64,000 nt of DNA from Limanda limanda (taxonomy: Eukaryota > Chordata > Actinopteri > Pleuronectiformes > Pleuronectidae). The notes under the pieces are model-generated. The model was not told the origin of the DNA. It did not search any database and saw only the letters and a program-made list of their open reading frames with translations. A program made the position numbers and the translations under genes. Positions 12,200 through 24,241 of the stretch are shown one piece after another; positions within the stretch are counted from its first letter, which is position 1; each line of letters opens with the position of its first letter. The DNA lies in assembly GCF_963576545.1 (NCBI RefSeq), contig NC_083654.1, positions 20,132,199 through 20,196,198 on the forward strand, read 5' to 3'.

Positions 12200-15100
12200 C
12201 TCCGCCCCGGCAGCAAAGGTGTGTGAACGGAGTCGAGGAGTTTGGTCACGATTTGTTTAAGGCTGAGAGGCCGACAATTTCTATTTTTATCTGGGGCCCT
12301 CAGCCTCTCTACCTGTTGGCTGCAGGGTCACATGACACAGCACGTTGGACTTGTTTATCTCCCCCCCCCTCTGTCTCTTTGTGTACCTCTGTGTCTTTGT
12401 GTCACTGCCCCCGGTGCTACAGCAGGGTCATGTTTTCACGTTCATGAACTCAGGGTCAACGTTCACCACAAACTCCTCATTGAGATTCGCTGATTAGCTA
12501 CATAATCGATTAACAGAAAATATATAAATCAACTTTTATGACCGATTAATCAGATAAAAATTCACTTGTTACTTCTCAAGACACTACTGTTTAATATTTG
12601 ACAACTTTTGAATAATAAAATAATCTTAGTTTTTCCTGAAACACATTGGTTAAATCCATTTAGTAGCTACAGTTCTGACTGACTCTGTCTTCAAGAGTGT
12701 GTGTGTTCTATTCCTTAACTTTATGAATGGAGAAGGTGTGTGCGTTTGTGTGCGTCCCTGTGTGTGTCACTGTGTGTGTCACTGTGACTAAACACCAGGG
12801 AGGCGTCTGTTTGCTCATTATTTACATGTTTCCTATGCGACTCAGTGTTCCTCTCGCTGCTTATAGCCCAACTTTGAATCTTCATTTCCTCATAGAGTCA
12901 AGTACTTAAAGATCATTTAACTCAGGGGACGGGTTGATTTGAATGTGGACGTGTGAAGTAGAAAGTTGTGTTGAAGCCCAATATTCTTTATTCTTCACTT
13001 TTCTGACACTATTTTCTCTTTCAAACCTAATTCAGGTCTGTTCAGTTTCCTGGTTGAACGACACGTTGGCTTGAGGGAACGTTTTCTCTCATTTGGAGGT
13101 TGTGTTATGTATATAAACCATTAGAAGACATGAAGTTAATCAGGCCTTATTTTATGGGGTGTAGTATTTTGAATTACACAAACTCTCACGTTTTAAAAGC
13201 AGCTCAACATTGTAATATACAGGCCTACTGGTTTTTAAACCCAGGTCATTTAACTGGGTTTTCCTCCACAAGACTAGAAGGGATGCTTGTGTATCACGAC
13301 AGGGTTCCACTGTTACGTTTGAATAAATAGTGGATTCTCATGGTGCTGTGGAGGTGGAGGTGGTGGTGGACCCGACCCTCCGTCTTTATTCCGGCCACAT
13401 ACAGGAGCCTTTGTTCCAGCAGCTCCCAGGCCTCTGGTGAACAGCAGTAAGCCTCCGTGTGTGTGGTTCACTTTATAATAATCCCGTCATGAGTGTTTCT
13501 CTGACTCCGTTCTGAACTCAACATTAACTCCATTGTTGTGTCTGCCGTTGTGACTTTGTCTTTCGCCGACACAGTCACGGGTTCCAGGTTGTTTGTGAAT
13601 TAGATTAACTTGGATTGAAGGGATCAATGTGTGGATTATAAAATACCTCATTTTTACTCCTTTCTTCGCTTTGATGGAAAAATATCTTCAATATCTTTGA
13701 AAAACATGTTTTGACACCGCGGCCTCTGATGTGATTATGTTGGTGACGTGTGTGTGAGCACAGTGAAGTGGTGTCACGCTGTGAACATCACACTAATGAC
13801 AGGGAGGGGCCGCAGCTCGGGTTTGTGTTTCCAGGGAGGGACCCGAGCTCGGACATCAGGTGAATACAAAGTGTGTAAAGTTATCACCTGATCACGTCCA
13901 CCTGGAGGACAGGAGGACAGGAGGACAGGAGGGACACCTGGCTGATGAGAAGGTGTGTGTGTGAGACGATGAAGGGAGCAGCAGGTAGATGAAGCCAGAG
14001 TGTGTGTCTGTGTCTGTGTGTGTGTGTGTCTGGACAATTAAATATATGTCACTTAGACTTGACTTCTCGTTCTCCAGCGACATTTTAATCCACCAGACGT
14101 ACACAACAACACACAAGCATGTGCACGGACACACACTGCTTTTTCTCTTCACCATTTTCTGATGTTTTTATTGACAAATTGTCATTTAACATATTTAAAT
14201 GAATGTAAATGTAATTGGTTTGATAGTAATCTTCATATGTGAAGCTGAAGTTTAATGCAGGCTTTCAATATCAATTGATTTTACAACATTTTCAACAAAA
14301 TTTGTACAAATTACACCAAAAACAACATAAGAGCAAAAACCCAAACGCAAAACTGATGTATTTTTAATTATTTGTAATTCCTTAGATTTATGCCTTTACA
14401 CACACACACTCACAAGACGCTCACACACACACACACACACTCACACTCACGAGACGCTCACACACCTCTCATCCCCTCGGCTGCCACTTTAACTCGGAGG
14501 CCTCACACGTTTCATTTGAGATTTAGATCAGCCAGTTTCTAACATCCTCCTCAATGATCTGTCATGTTTTATTGTTGGTTTTTCTCGTTTCCATTTTTTC
14601 TGTTTCATCTCTGTTTCAGATTCTGAGTCCAACACGAAACCACGGCTCTGTAAATAGACATAGAACACACAGATCTGCTCTCACTGGTTGAATTAACTCA
14701 GTGGCTTGTGTGGTCGCTCTATTGGCTTCATGCGACTGTATTTCATCCTCAGTCGTCTGCAGGAAAAGATATTATCTGTACTTCAATGCTTCAATTACTA
14801 TTAATGGTTGAAACAGATTGTGGAGTCGAAACCTCGGTTCTTAAATAATCCAAGAATAGTAAAAAAATATCTGAAACAGCTTTTGAAACCATGAGATCAG
14901 AATCTGAAGTTAGAGACAGTTTGTTTGGGATTTAGTTTTTGTGGTGAGGAATTAACTGGTGGAGGCCAAACCAGTTCAAAGTTTGTTTAATGTCCCTTTT
15001 TTTATTGATTATAAGCTAAACGTGTTCCACATTTGACTCAGTGTGGGCTCAGGCCGGTGATTTCTATTTTTCAAATCCCCCTTTAAGTGAAGAGCTTCTG

Positions 15101-15284
15101 AAATCCCTGTTGCCTGAAGCTACTTTTCGTTTCCAAATGCAAGAAGCAACAAGAGAACTTTTTCTGCTCATTTCTAGACATTTTCATCTATTCTTGCAGT
15201 GGTTAGATAATAACATCATAGGAATCATTACCAATCTTTTACTCACCATCATATCGGCATCATCCTCCAATTAAATGAATGCTC
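12200..15284. other. Intron, no gene seen
   Basis: No exon or transposon recognised. It includes short CA/TG tracts (12700-12790, 13985-14032, 14400-14460) and three tandem copies of a 10-bp GGAGGACAGG unit at about 13902-13931. Confidence 0.45.
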
Positions 15285-15650
15285 TTCAGAATCAGAATCA
15301 GAAGTATTTTATTGCCAAGTACGTTCACACATACAAGGAATTTGCTCTGGGTATTGGTGCAATCAATTAACATAGAAACATAAAAATGCAATAAATACAA
15401 CATGCATGGAGAGCAATTAAAAATGGGAAACCAGTATATATTTACTCACTGGTTACTTCTTATTTACTCACTTTTTACCAATATTTATACAAAGTAACAT
15501 TTATTTTGAGATAAACATTTCTGAATGAAAATATATAAAAAGTGAAGTAAAAAGTGAAGTAAAAAGTGAAATGCTAAATGCAAAACAGTTAACAGTGCCA
15601 TATTGCAATATGAAATGTAAAGCAGTATAATATAATATGATATGATATAA
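15285..15650 (-). mobile_element. LINE 3'-end copy, (CTGATT)n-tailed family, copy 1
   Basis: Read on the minus strand, the sequence ends in tandem TTCTGATTCTGATT, the tail style of many fish non-LTR retrotransposons. The body (TTTATTGCCAAGTACGTTC, GGAATTTGCT, ATTGGTGCA, ATTTACTCACT, repeated AAAAGTGAAGT) is shared in the same order with 52781-53162. Only the 3' end is present: no reverse transcriptase frame is seen, as expected for a 5'-truncated insertion. The upstream limit is approximate. Confidence 0.75.
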
Positions 15651-15679
15651 TGTGTTATACCTTCACCTCTCTGTTAGAG

Positions 15680-15775
15680 CAGATGATTAGTTGCAGGAAC
15701 AAACTGCTACTACACAAACAGGTGGAAGCTGGACGTGGGTTCGATTCCCACGCAGACGATCTGCCCGTCCGAACT
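15680..15775 (+). repeat. tRNA-like / SINE-like fragment
   Basis: At 15735-15751 the sequence GTGGGTTCGATTCCCAC has a perfect 5-bp T-arm stem and a canonical B-box core. Upstream TTAGAGCAG resembles a D-arm remnant. I cannot fold a complete cloverleaf with an acceptor stem, and no clear A box is present. This is more likely a decayed tRNA-derived SINE than a functional tRNA gene. Confidence 0.3.
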
Positions 15776-17717
15776 TCAAAGCCCGTTGATCAGGTTACAT
15801 AAATGTCTGGGTTATTTCCACGTTAATATGAGAGACGGATTTAACCAGAGGAGGAGTTAGTGGAGCAGCAGGTGCATATCAAACCTGACTCCTTTCTCCC
15901 AGCAGAATCGACTGGTTTTAGAATATGTCCTGAAAGAAAAATGGAGGATTTCTTCCTCTTAGATGTGAAACAACCTCCTTCTAAACCCGGCAGCTTCACC
16001 ACATTACAACACAGCTTCAGTTTCACTCCACAGGATAAATGAAGACGACAGGATTCGTCCATCAGTTTTATTCTGTGCTCACATCCTCAGTAAAGTTTCA
16101 TCCGGTCGCTCCTGACAACAGAGACGTGACCGGCGCTGGTTTTAATGAAGCTGAGTCAAAGTGTTGTGAGGTCTGCTGCACATTGTGTGTTGTCAGGGTT
16201 TAACACATTATCTCTGTGGCACATGAAACAATCACAGGAAGGGAAATCAAGTGAAATCGGGCAGAACCGTCACGGCCTTTAAAACACAACTGCACAATTT
16301 GATGCGAGTGCAACACAAGAAGGGATAATGTATTCAGTCATTCAGTCATATTCATTATACAGTAGAAGCATATTGCCGGCTGAGTGCAAAGCTGTAAATC
16401 GTAGCTTTACTAATAGTGTGTGTTTTATATGGAGGGTTTTTATGTGGGGTTGAATTATGATACATAAATGGTGACGGAGGTTTTGTTTTTGTTTCGGTGA
16501 GTGAGTAACGGGACCGATTTCAACACATTTTAACAAACAAGTTTTTATTAAAAGCCGTTATTCATATTGCTGACAGAGAAGTAACTGTATCTTTGCTAAG
16601 CTGGATTTAATATCTGCGAGCAAATGAGGAGAGAGAGAGAGAGAGGGAAGTAAAAATAAAAATGTTATTTAACTTTTGAACTTTCGAGTGGAATTATCTT
16701 CTCTTAAGCGGAAACACTTCGGCTCAGTGTAACGTTTTCCACTCGGACACATCGACATCCCCATGTCCAGCGTTTGATTGACGAGGTTCTCCAGCATCTA
16801 GGTCCAGTGACACACAAACACACACACTCGTACACAAACACACACACTTGTACACACTCAGACATGTTTCCAGTAGCAGTCCTCCAGATGTGTTCGGTGT
16901 GATAAGCCTCCTCCGGTGTTTATCAGCGTTCGGCCCGTTGGGTGCGGCCTCTTCGACGTCTCTCCTTCAGAGACTGTTACAGACACACATGTCAACTGAA
17001 GTCAGTATCTGTGTGTGTCACACGCTACTTGTAACGGCCCCTCAGACCCCCCCACCCCCCAAGGCTGCTGATTGGGCTGTAGCACCCCCCATAGGATAGA
17101 TCTGTCATGGAACTACTTCTCTGGTTGGAATATTGAATCTCTCCCTGATGGTATATGTCTTTTTTAAATTTGATTTGAAGTTTGTGTTGCACTTCTGTGA
17201 CAGTGCAAATACACACATTATCATCTTTCTCACTGCAGGTTGTGTGTGTGTGTGCGTGTGTGCTTGCATGTGTGTGTGTGTGTGTTCACATGTGGCTATT
17301 AGGAAGCATTTTGTTCACACTTTCTCATCACATCACCCTCTGTGTTAGCCGTGACTCTCTAACCACAACCTTCTCACTGCTGTGACACGGCTGTAATTAC
17401 ACAGGACAGGTCACGTGTTCTACATGTAAGTAGTGTGTGTGTGTGTGTGTGTGTGTGTGCGCCTGTATGTGTTTGTGTGTACTGTTTGTCGTAGGCGAGG
17501 ACAGGAGGAGGTGAAAAGGCCGAGAGGAGGAGCAGAGGGAAGAGAATCAGGAAGTTCAGACTGTTGATGCTTATCGTTAAAAAACGCACAAATACGGACA
17601 AGTAGTAATCAGAGTACTATGACGTATCTAATGTTGATCTTAAATTAGGCGTTTAAGTGTAGATAGAAGCGTGGATGTAGCTTCATATTCACTGTTCACA
17701 CGGGACATGAGGAGTAT
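15776..17717. other. Intron, no gene seen
   Basis: No exon recognised. It contains TG arrays at about 17240-17286 and 17434-17460 and a GA tract at 16628-16646. The short open frames here have no plakin-like or other recognisable sequence. Confidence 0.45.
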
Positions 17718-18051
17718 CCATAGATATATATAAAGACTAGATGTCTCATTCGACGGAGCCGGACGTCACCACATGGCGGCCATCTTGCCAGAGGTTGCTC
17801 GCTCACCCATAACATTGTGTTGGCAGAGCTCAATTTTCAACCGATTTTGAAACGGTCTGGTTTGTTATAAACGTCAGAGATGTAGATATGACACTGCATA
17901 CTTATGAATAATTATGTTATTTTCTATAAAATGTAATAATTTATGCAGTGTCATAACTACATCTCTGACGTTGATGGCCGCCATGTGGTGACGTCCGGCT
18001 CCATTGGCCGGCAACGCAGACGAGACATCTAGTCTTTATATATATCTATGG
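17718..18051. mobile_element. Fold-back MITE, complete copy (334 bp)
   Basis: Perfect 30-bp terminal inverted repeats (CCATAGATATATATAAAG... and its complement) bound the element. Inside lies a second perfect 27-bp inverted pair starting GCCGGACGTCACCACATGG. A third, imperfect inner pair starts near CGTCAGAGATGTAGATATGA. The whole unit could fold into one long hairpin. There is no open frame. A related copy lies at 29539. I could not define a target-site duplication with confidence, so the superfamily is not assigned. Confidence 0.85.
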
Positions 18052-18885
18052 TCGTATCAATCTCAATAATCTTCAGAAACAAATCAAATAAAGCAGATTT
18101 CTCTAAATGTAAAAGTCTTCCTTTCAGTGAGTCGATACAAGTAAGACGTTTTAGTCTAATCCCTGAAATTGAATTGACAACTTCTCACCTCCTCTGCTCT
18201 TTGTTCCTGTTTCTTTGGCCTCATCATCAAACTCATTTATTTTGACTGGAAGTGATGTGTAAGAGGAGGATGTTCTTCAGTTTTCCTTCGTCAGCTTCAA
18301 CCTTCCTTTCATTCCCAGCTGTGATGGAGAAGTTAAAGGTCGATGCAGCACAGAGAACCATTCAGAATGTCACTGCTGCACCTCCGACTCTCTCTTCTGT
18401 TTCCTGGCATCGCCTCCACTCCTCCATCAGCTCTGGGTCCATTTGGTTCCACTGATGGAGAGAATATGATCTCAGCCCCAGTGGAGTTGTTCAGGCCGTC
18501 CTGTGGAGCTGGTTTTTTAGATTCCTCACAATGTTTTTAGTGAGGTCAGCTATGTTCTTTACTTCTATTTTGTTTAGGTACATTTCACTCTGGATTTTGT
18601 TTCCCTGGAGTTTGACTCTGACTTCCTGCTCTTTGTCCTGTAGTCCACTGCAGCTCTCTCTCTCCGTTTATCTGTCCTCAACACTATAAACCATAAACTC
18701 ATAAACCTTTCATTTACCACTGATGACTCATCTGTTATCCAGGTTCTCACGTGGCTGCTCGTGTTGTTATGGTTCAGTATTTATGGGACGTTCACGTGGT
18801 TTGACTCCAGCAGGTGTGTCTCTGTCTCTCAGAATGTTTGACTGATATTTACTGATGATACGATGCACTGCAGCTGTATCAGAAT
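18052..18885. other. Intron, no gene seen
   Basis: Non-repetitive intronic DNA between two transposon insertions. No exon, RNA gene or strong motif was recognised. Confidence 0.45.
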
Positions 18886-19675
18886 TAGGGTTGCAAAGGG
18901 GCGGAAACTTTCCGGAAACTTTCCATGGGAAGTTTAGCTCGGGAATTTTGAAAAATAAAAAAATATGCAAATTAAACGCTGAGCAATAAAAACATCATTT
19001 AAAACTCTATTTTAAAGATGTATGGAACGTTGAGTTTCAACCCTCCGCTGTGCATTCTTCCATCACATGCACAGATAACTCCCAGCATGCTTCACTCTAC
19101 AGCAGGGCTATTGAGGCCTGCTGTAGTGTGCAGGACTAGTCAGGTAAGTTTCCACGATATTACTGGGAAAATATATTAGCATGCTGATTGAGGATTGTTC
19201 ATCTGTTCATCTAGCCTATTTCCATTCATTTATCCATCAATTGTAAAATATGTTTACAGACGATTCCAATTGTTTGGCTAACTATTTATATCTCTGACAT
19301 TGCATTAGTGTTTTTTTACAAACTTTTTTCTCATCTTATTCTACAGAACAATGCCACGTGCACTCTCTCATGTGTCGAGACATTTCACCCCATCCAATGT
19401 AGAAGGAGAGGCTGTGTACATTTGCAAATACTGTGCAAAGACCAATGTTAAGAATGACACAACAATGCAGAAGCATATAGTCAAGTGCCCAGAGTTTCCT
19501 CAGGACTCAAATCAGCCTATGACACAACAAAATGTTTATATTTATGTCTGTATATGACAAGGTAAATACAGTTAGTTTAAAATACCCACAACATTTCCAG
19601 TTTATTCCCGTTAATTTCCGTTAATTCCCATGGAAAGTTTCCAACTTTAAATATTTCCGGAATTTTGCAACCCTA
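18886..19675 (+). mobile_element. hAT-like non-autonomous element with BED-finger remnant, copy 1 (790 bp)
   Basis: The ends are TAGGGTTGCAAA and its inverted match TTTTGCAACCCTA. They are flanked by a perfect 8-bp duplication ATCAGAAT (18878-18885 and 19676-19683), which is the target-site signature of hAT transposons. Subterminal copies of AACTTTCCATGGGAA add to the inverted structure. Inside is the short frame at 19351-19557. No hAT transposase core is present, so mobility would need a helper. A second copy in the opposite orientation lies at 54606-55220. Confidence 0.9.
19351..19557 (+). pseudogene. BED-type zinc-finger fragment within hAT element
   Basis: A 68-codon frame starts MPRALSHVSRHFTP and carries C-x2-C ... 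H-x4-C spacing (YICKYCAKT ... MQKHIVKCPEF), the pattern of a BED finger that hAT transposases use to bind their ends. The catalytic region is missing and the frame ends soon after. The copy at 54704-54910 on the minus strand keeps the cysteines and histidine and differs at only a few residues. It is best seen as a transposase N-terminal relic; whether it is expressed is unknown. Confidence 0.7.
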
Positions 19676-19683
19676 ATCAGAAT

Positions 19684-20999
19684 TAATATTATTATTAGTG
19701 TTTTGACCCAACTTTCGATTTCCTGACCGACAGTGAACCAGACTCACTTTTTGCTTTGTCATGTTAATGAGTTATGACTTCTGGAGAGGCAGAATAGATT
19801 AGTGTGTTTATTTTTAGTTGTCATGACTTAGATCTGTGCCCGAGACAAATGGTGAAGGTCGGGGGGGCAAACGTGTTTTGACTAGCATTAAATTAACCGA
19901 TGACAAGTCGATGTCACTGTGCGGTGAGCGTGATGCAGTTCTCCACATCCACAGAAGTCAGAACTCATCAGTTTCAATATCTTTGTCTTGAAATAATTTG
20001 TCTCTTTGCTCTTGCTGGTTTTCAGTTATCTGCTTTTCAAGGATTCAAGGACTTTTATTCGTCACAAGGACAAAGATACAAGGGGAAAGGTTCTTGGTTC
20101 TGTGTAGACATAACAATAGAGATAGATTAATACAATAATATAAGATCAAATAAGGTCGTACTCATGCAAATGCGTACAAACACATCTTTGATTTGACTTT
20201 AAAGTGCTCAATTAGGAATTTAGCTAATGTATAGATTGTAAATAGGCATAAAACATAATTAAATACTTTGTAAATACTTATTCTTGCAGTGAACGTTAGT
20301 TAAATAATAGTTAAACCAACACATTATTAATGAATTATAGTCTGAAGGTCATAGCAAGTCTATATATTATTGTATCATCTCGTCTCTCCTGCTGTTGTCG
20401 TGTTCGGAAGTCGCTTCTTCTTCTTCTTCGTCTTCTTCCTGATTACTTCCTGTTGTCCCTGGACTCCACTGAGGCCTGCAGGCTCCACCCTGAAGAGCTC
20501 GGCTGGGCCCTGCTTCCTGGAGACAGGCGGGGGGGCAGCGTGGGAATCGTAGTGTTATCTCAGTGTGACACGGAGCCGGTTGCTCTCGAGTCCGTAATTT
20601 ACTCAGTGTCAGATTTTGGAGAAGCTAGAAATGACAAGAGAAAATAGACGTGTGACGCTGATCTGTCATGAACCTGAAGAATCTCAAACATGCTGTCGTC
20701 GGCCTCAGGTTCTATTTTCCAACATGGATGCAGTTTGACTTTAACCCGGGACACGGGGATTTAACTCCAGCCCGTGTGTTTGCTCATGTTCAAGCTGGGA
20801 TCATCTCTACAGAGTTTACAGAGTGTAGAATGTGTTAAGCCGTGGTTTGTGGTCAGGTTTCTGTGGCTAAAGGCAAATCTGAACTTTCTCTTCCTCTTTT
20901 TCCTCTTATCAGCTCCATAAGTTGTTATGATGTCTCTGCACCACGTGTTCTCATCTCACTTTCTAACCCAGCGTCATCCTGTTGGATCTGTTAGATAAC
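19684..20999. other. Intron with a probable LINE 3' tail
   Basis: No exon recognised. The stretch at about 20031-20130 (tandem TTCAAGGA, then CTTTTATTCGTCAC) resembles the tail end of a fish LINE on the minus strand, but only about 100 bp can be recognised. The rest shows nothing identifiable. Confidence 0.4.
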
Positions 21000-21780
21000 T
21001 AGTGGTGGGGGAAAAAATCGATTCTGTTCAGTATCGCGATATTTTGCGCTCGTGATTATATCGATACTGTAGCACAAAGTATTGCAATATTTAAAAAAAA
21101 TATATATATATTTTTTTAAATATTTATTTGCAATTATATATGTAACAGCCCCTGGCTGGCAAAGCATGACGAGGAGAGTTTCAGAGTTTAAAAGATACCT
21201 AGTGTGTCTGCTTAAAGGATATTCTCCACTGCAGGAGATATAGTAACGTCCCAGAGGAACTTTAACATCTGAGCATGTTGACCAACTCCTTTTTCTGAAC
21301 AAAAAGGCCAATATTCCCAAATGAATTTAGCATTTTGGTCATGACCTTGCAGGTCTCAGTTTGATTGAAGCTCTAGGTTACTCTTATTTATATGATTGAG
21401 CTCAGTGTTCATGTGAGAGGTCTCCTATTCAGAAAATAATTACAAAGGTCCTGTGTCCTGAATGTTCAAGGACAAAGTTTTTGCACTTCAGTTAATGTGT
21501 AGAACACAATGTTGTTCACAGAATTAAATGTGACATTTGAAGAGAGTTGAGCAGTCTTATTTTCCTCATTTTTTGTAATGCCTTTGAATAATATTGGGGA
21601 CATGAATCGCAACATATCGCAGAATCGAATCGCAATACTTGCAGTATCGCAATATATCGCAGAATCGAATCGCAATACTTGCAGTATCGCAATATATCAC
21701 AGAATCGCAATACTATTGAATCGTGGCCCAAATATCGCAATACTATTGAATCGTCACATTTTTGCCAATTCCCACCCCTA
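21000..21780. mobile_element. hAT-like non-autonomous element (781 bp)
   Basis: The insertion is flanked by a perfect 8-bp duplication TAGATAAC (20992-20999 and 21781-21788). The ends are imperfect inverted repeats: TAGTGGTGGGGGAAAAAATC on the left, against TTTTTGCCAATTCCCACCCC plus TA on the right. Near the right end ATCGCAATA-type motifs recur (21606-21745); inverted versions occur near the left end. Such subterminal repeats are typical transposase-binding arrays. No transposase frame is present. Confidence 0.85.
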
Positions 21781-21788
21781 TAGATAAC

Positions 21789-22294
21789 TCTAGGTCTTGT
21801 TGACATCATAAGTTAACTTTGGTGAAAATGTGACCATCTTTAAAGTGAAGGTTTGGAGCCAGAAAAGAGCTTTAAATTTAAAGTATATCTTCCTGAATTG
21901 TGACCGAGACTCATGCAATTTAGGTTCCATGGGTTTCTTCCATCATCCCTTTCCCTTTGTGAAACAAAACCAACAAGTGTCCTTGTACCTGACTCACTAA
22001 CCAACCTGGGATGTGGAGCAATCAGTGCACGTTTGTGTGAACACATTGAAAAGATCGTGGTTCATTCACGAGCCCGTGAGAGTGAAAGAGGAGCAACAGT
22101 CACAGAATCTATGCTGTTGTTCGGTCCAGGTGGCTTCACTTGTAACACACAGACACACACACACACACACACACACATTTCTCCACTGTCTCTCTGTCAC
22201 ACTCGCACACAAGTTAACCATCTCACTGAAACATCCTGAATTCCACACATGCAAACACACACCTGCCCTCTGTTCAACACACACCATAACAAAT

Positions 22295-22332
<38 letters not shown>

Positions 22333-23038
22333 GGTCCTGGACCCATAAAAAGGAAAGTCAAAGCTTTCCGTGAGTTTTGTTACTGTTCGCTGAGGCCACT
22401 TAATACGTTTAACAAGCCGACCTCAGGACAGTTTTACCACCGAGACATTAAGACCTGAGACAGAGCTGCTTTCATTCAGGATTTATCAGGATGTTTTAAA
22501 TCTCTTTTACTTTGTTTATGTTACAGACAATTATAATAATGGGTTTATTCTAGTAGGGGTGGGTGCATATTAGTCACGATTATTTTCTCTTGTCGTGTTT
22601 TTTTGTAGTTTTTCCAGGATTATGCTAAAGTTTACATGTATTAGTCGTGTGAGGGTTAAAGGTGACAAAGTCCCGCTGAATGGAAACGATCATGTGTCCT
22701 CTCGAGATGTCGGGTTAGAGAAACAGTCGAATGAAAAGAGGCCTCTGACGCCGGGACCCTCACGTCACGGCAGCCGGGACCCCCACGGCCCCCCCCCCCC
22801 CCGGCCGGCGATAATCACAGCTTCTTCAGTAGCTTGGGTCAAGTGCCCCCCATGAAAGGCCAGAGGAAGGGCTGGTGTGGAGGAGGGGAGGGGTCCTCCT
22901 GCTAATTGAGAGGTATCTATGGCAACGGGGGAAAGCTAGGGGTTAAAATTAAGAGCCTGGTTACCGTGGTTATGTGTCGCTGTCTGTGTTTGTGTGTACT
23001 CTTCACATTCTTCATCGCCTCAGGTTTTGTCTTCCTCC
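21789..23038. other. Intron, no gene seen
   Basis: Intronic DNA with CA arrays at 22148-22176 and 22296-22331 and a run of about 15 C near 22789-22802. No exon or transposon ends were found. Confidence 0.45.
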
Positions 23039-23655
23039 CGCTGCCTCGGCTTTTCCCATCGACTGACCTCCGCTGGTCCGAGGGCTTTTCTTCTTCTTCG
23101 TGTTCGTCTTTTTCAAAACACTTAAGACATCCTGCTCTTTCACCGCAGCTCACAGACACACACACACACACACACACAGACACACACACACGCACACACA
23201 CAGACGTGGAGCAAAGGGAGAAACTAACCGAGCTCATGGAAAAAAGTAAAAATGCGAGACGAGCAGACAAAAGCAAATCACTTGTGTCGTGAATATCTAA
23301 ATAACCACCGGTTGGATTAGGATGAAATCTTGTTGTATCGCTCATGGTCCCCAGAGGATGAAGTCTGCTGACTTTTTTCTAATTGTACAAAGCTAGCATG
23401 CTGACAAACCAAGCTAGCACGGTGCTGCCTCGGCTTTTCCCATTGACTGACCTCCGATTGTCCGAGGGCTTTTCTTCTTCGTGTTTGTCTTTTTCAAAAC
23501 ACTTAAGACATCCTGCTCTTTCAAATCTTGTAGTATCGTTCATGGTCCCCAGAGGATGAAGTCTGTGTAGTGAAGTCTGTGTAATGTAATGTAATGTAAT
23601 AAAAAAGTCTGCTGACTTTTCTAATTGTACAAATCTAGCATGCTTACAAACGGAA
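23039..23655. repeat. Local direct duplication
   Basis: The block at 23040-23145 (CTGCCTCGGCTTTTCCCAT ... AAGACATCCTGCTCTTTC) recurs at about 23424-23525. The adjoining block at 23326-23400 (GTATCGCTCATGGTCCCCAG ... CTAGCATGCT) recurs at about 23530-23643. Order and orientation are kept with an offset of roughly 385 bp in the first block, so this is a diverged tandem duplication. The second copy lacks the CA array found in the first, and carries four GTAAT-type 5-bp repeats near 23580. Confidence 0.8.
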
Positions 23656-24198
23656 TAGGTTAGGCCGGTCATATATTCATTTTATTCGTTGATCCATTTA
23701 ACTGGAACAGTGCTCAGTAGGTAACTTTAGGGTGAATTCCCCGGAGTTAACTTGAAATTACAAAGTTTTTCAGTGTGGAATTTTTGTTTTTTGATAGTTC
23801 TGTTTTTCAAACATCATGAAACAAAATGAAAGAGAAAAGTTGCTGTGTTTTTTTAGACATTCGGGGACTTTCACATCAGAAGATCAGAGTCTGGAGTTCA
23901 CTTCTCTTTATTTCTGTTTCCCTCGTCTCTCCCTGGTCACGTTCTCACGTTCTCTTATTTTTCTGTCTTTCACTTTCAACTCTCCTCTGTTAGTCTCTTG
24001 TTTTCGTTCCTGTTGGACTTTGAGCTGTTATCCGTCCTTATCTCGCCCGCTGTAGAAGTGCAGCTGTGTTCACCTGCTGGAGTCTCCCTCTCTTTATCTG
24101 TCACTGTTTTCCTGCTGCGTGTCACCGATTCATCTCAGTTAAAGCTCAATTCTTCTTCCTTCCACTCGACAATCGTCTTTTCTCTTGTGGTTTCTATG

Positions 24199-24241
<43 letters not shown>

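Noticed and set aside
11266..12447. 393-codon Ser/Leu/Pro/His open frame
   Set aside because: It is a product of the 10-bp minisatellite, which contains no stop in the frame. The same array opens another frame too, and no splice or start evidence supports coding.
15735..15751. tRNA gene
   Set aside because: The T arm is perfect, but there is no acceptor stem or full D arm; kept only as a tRNA-like fragment.
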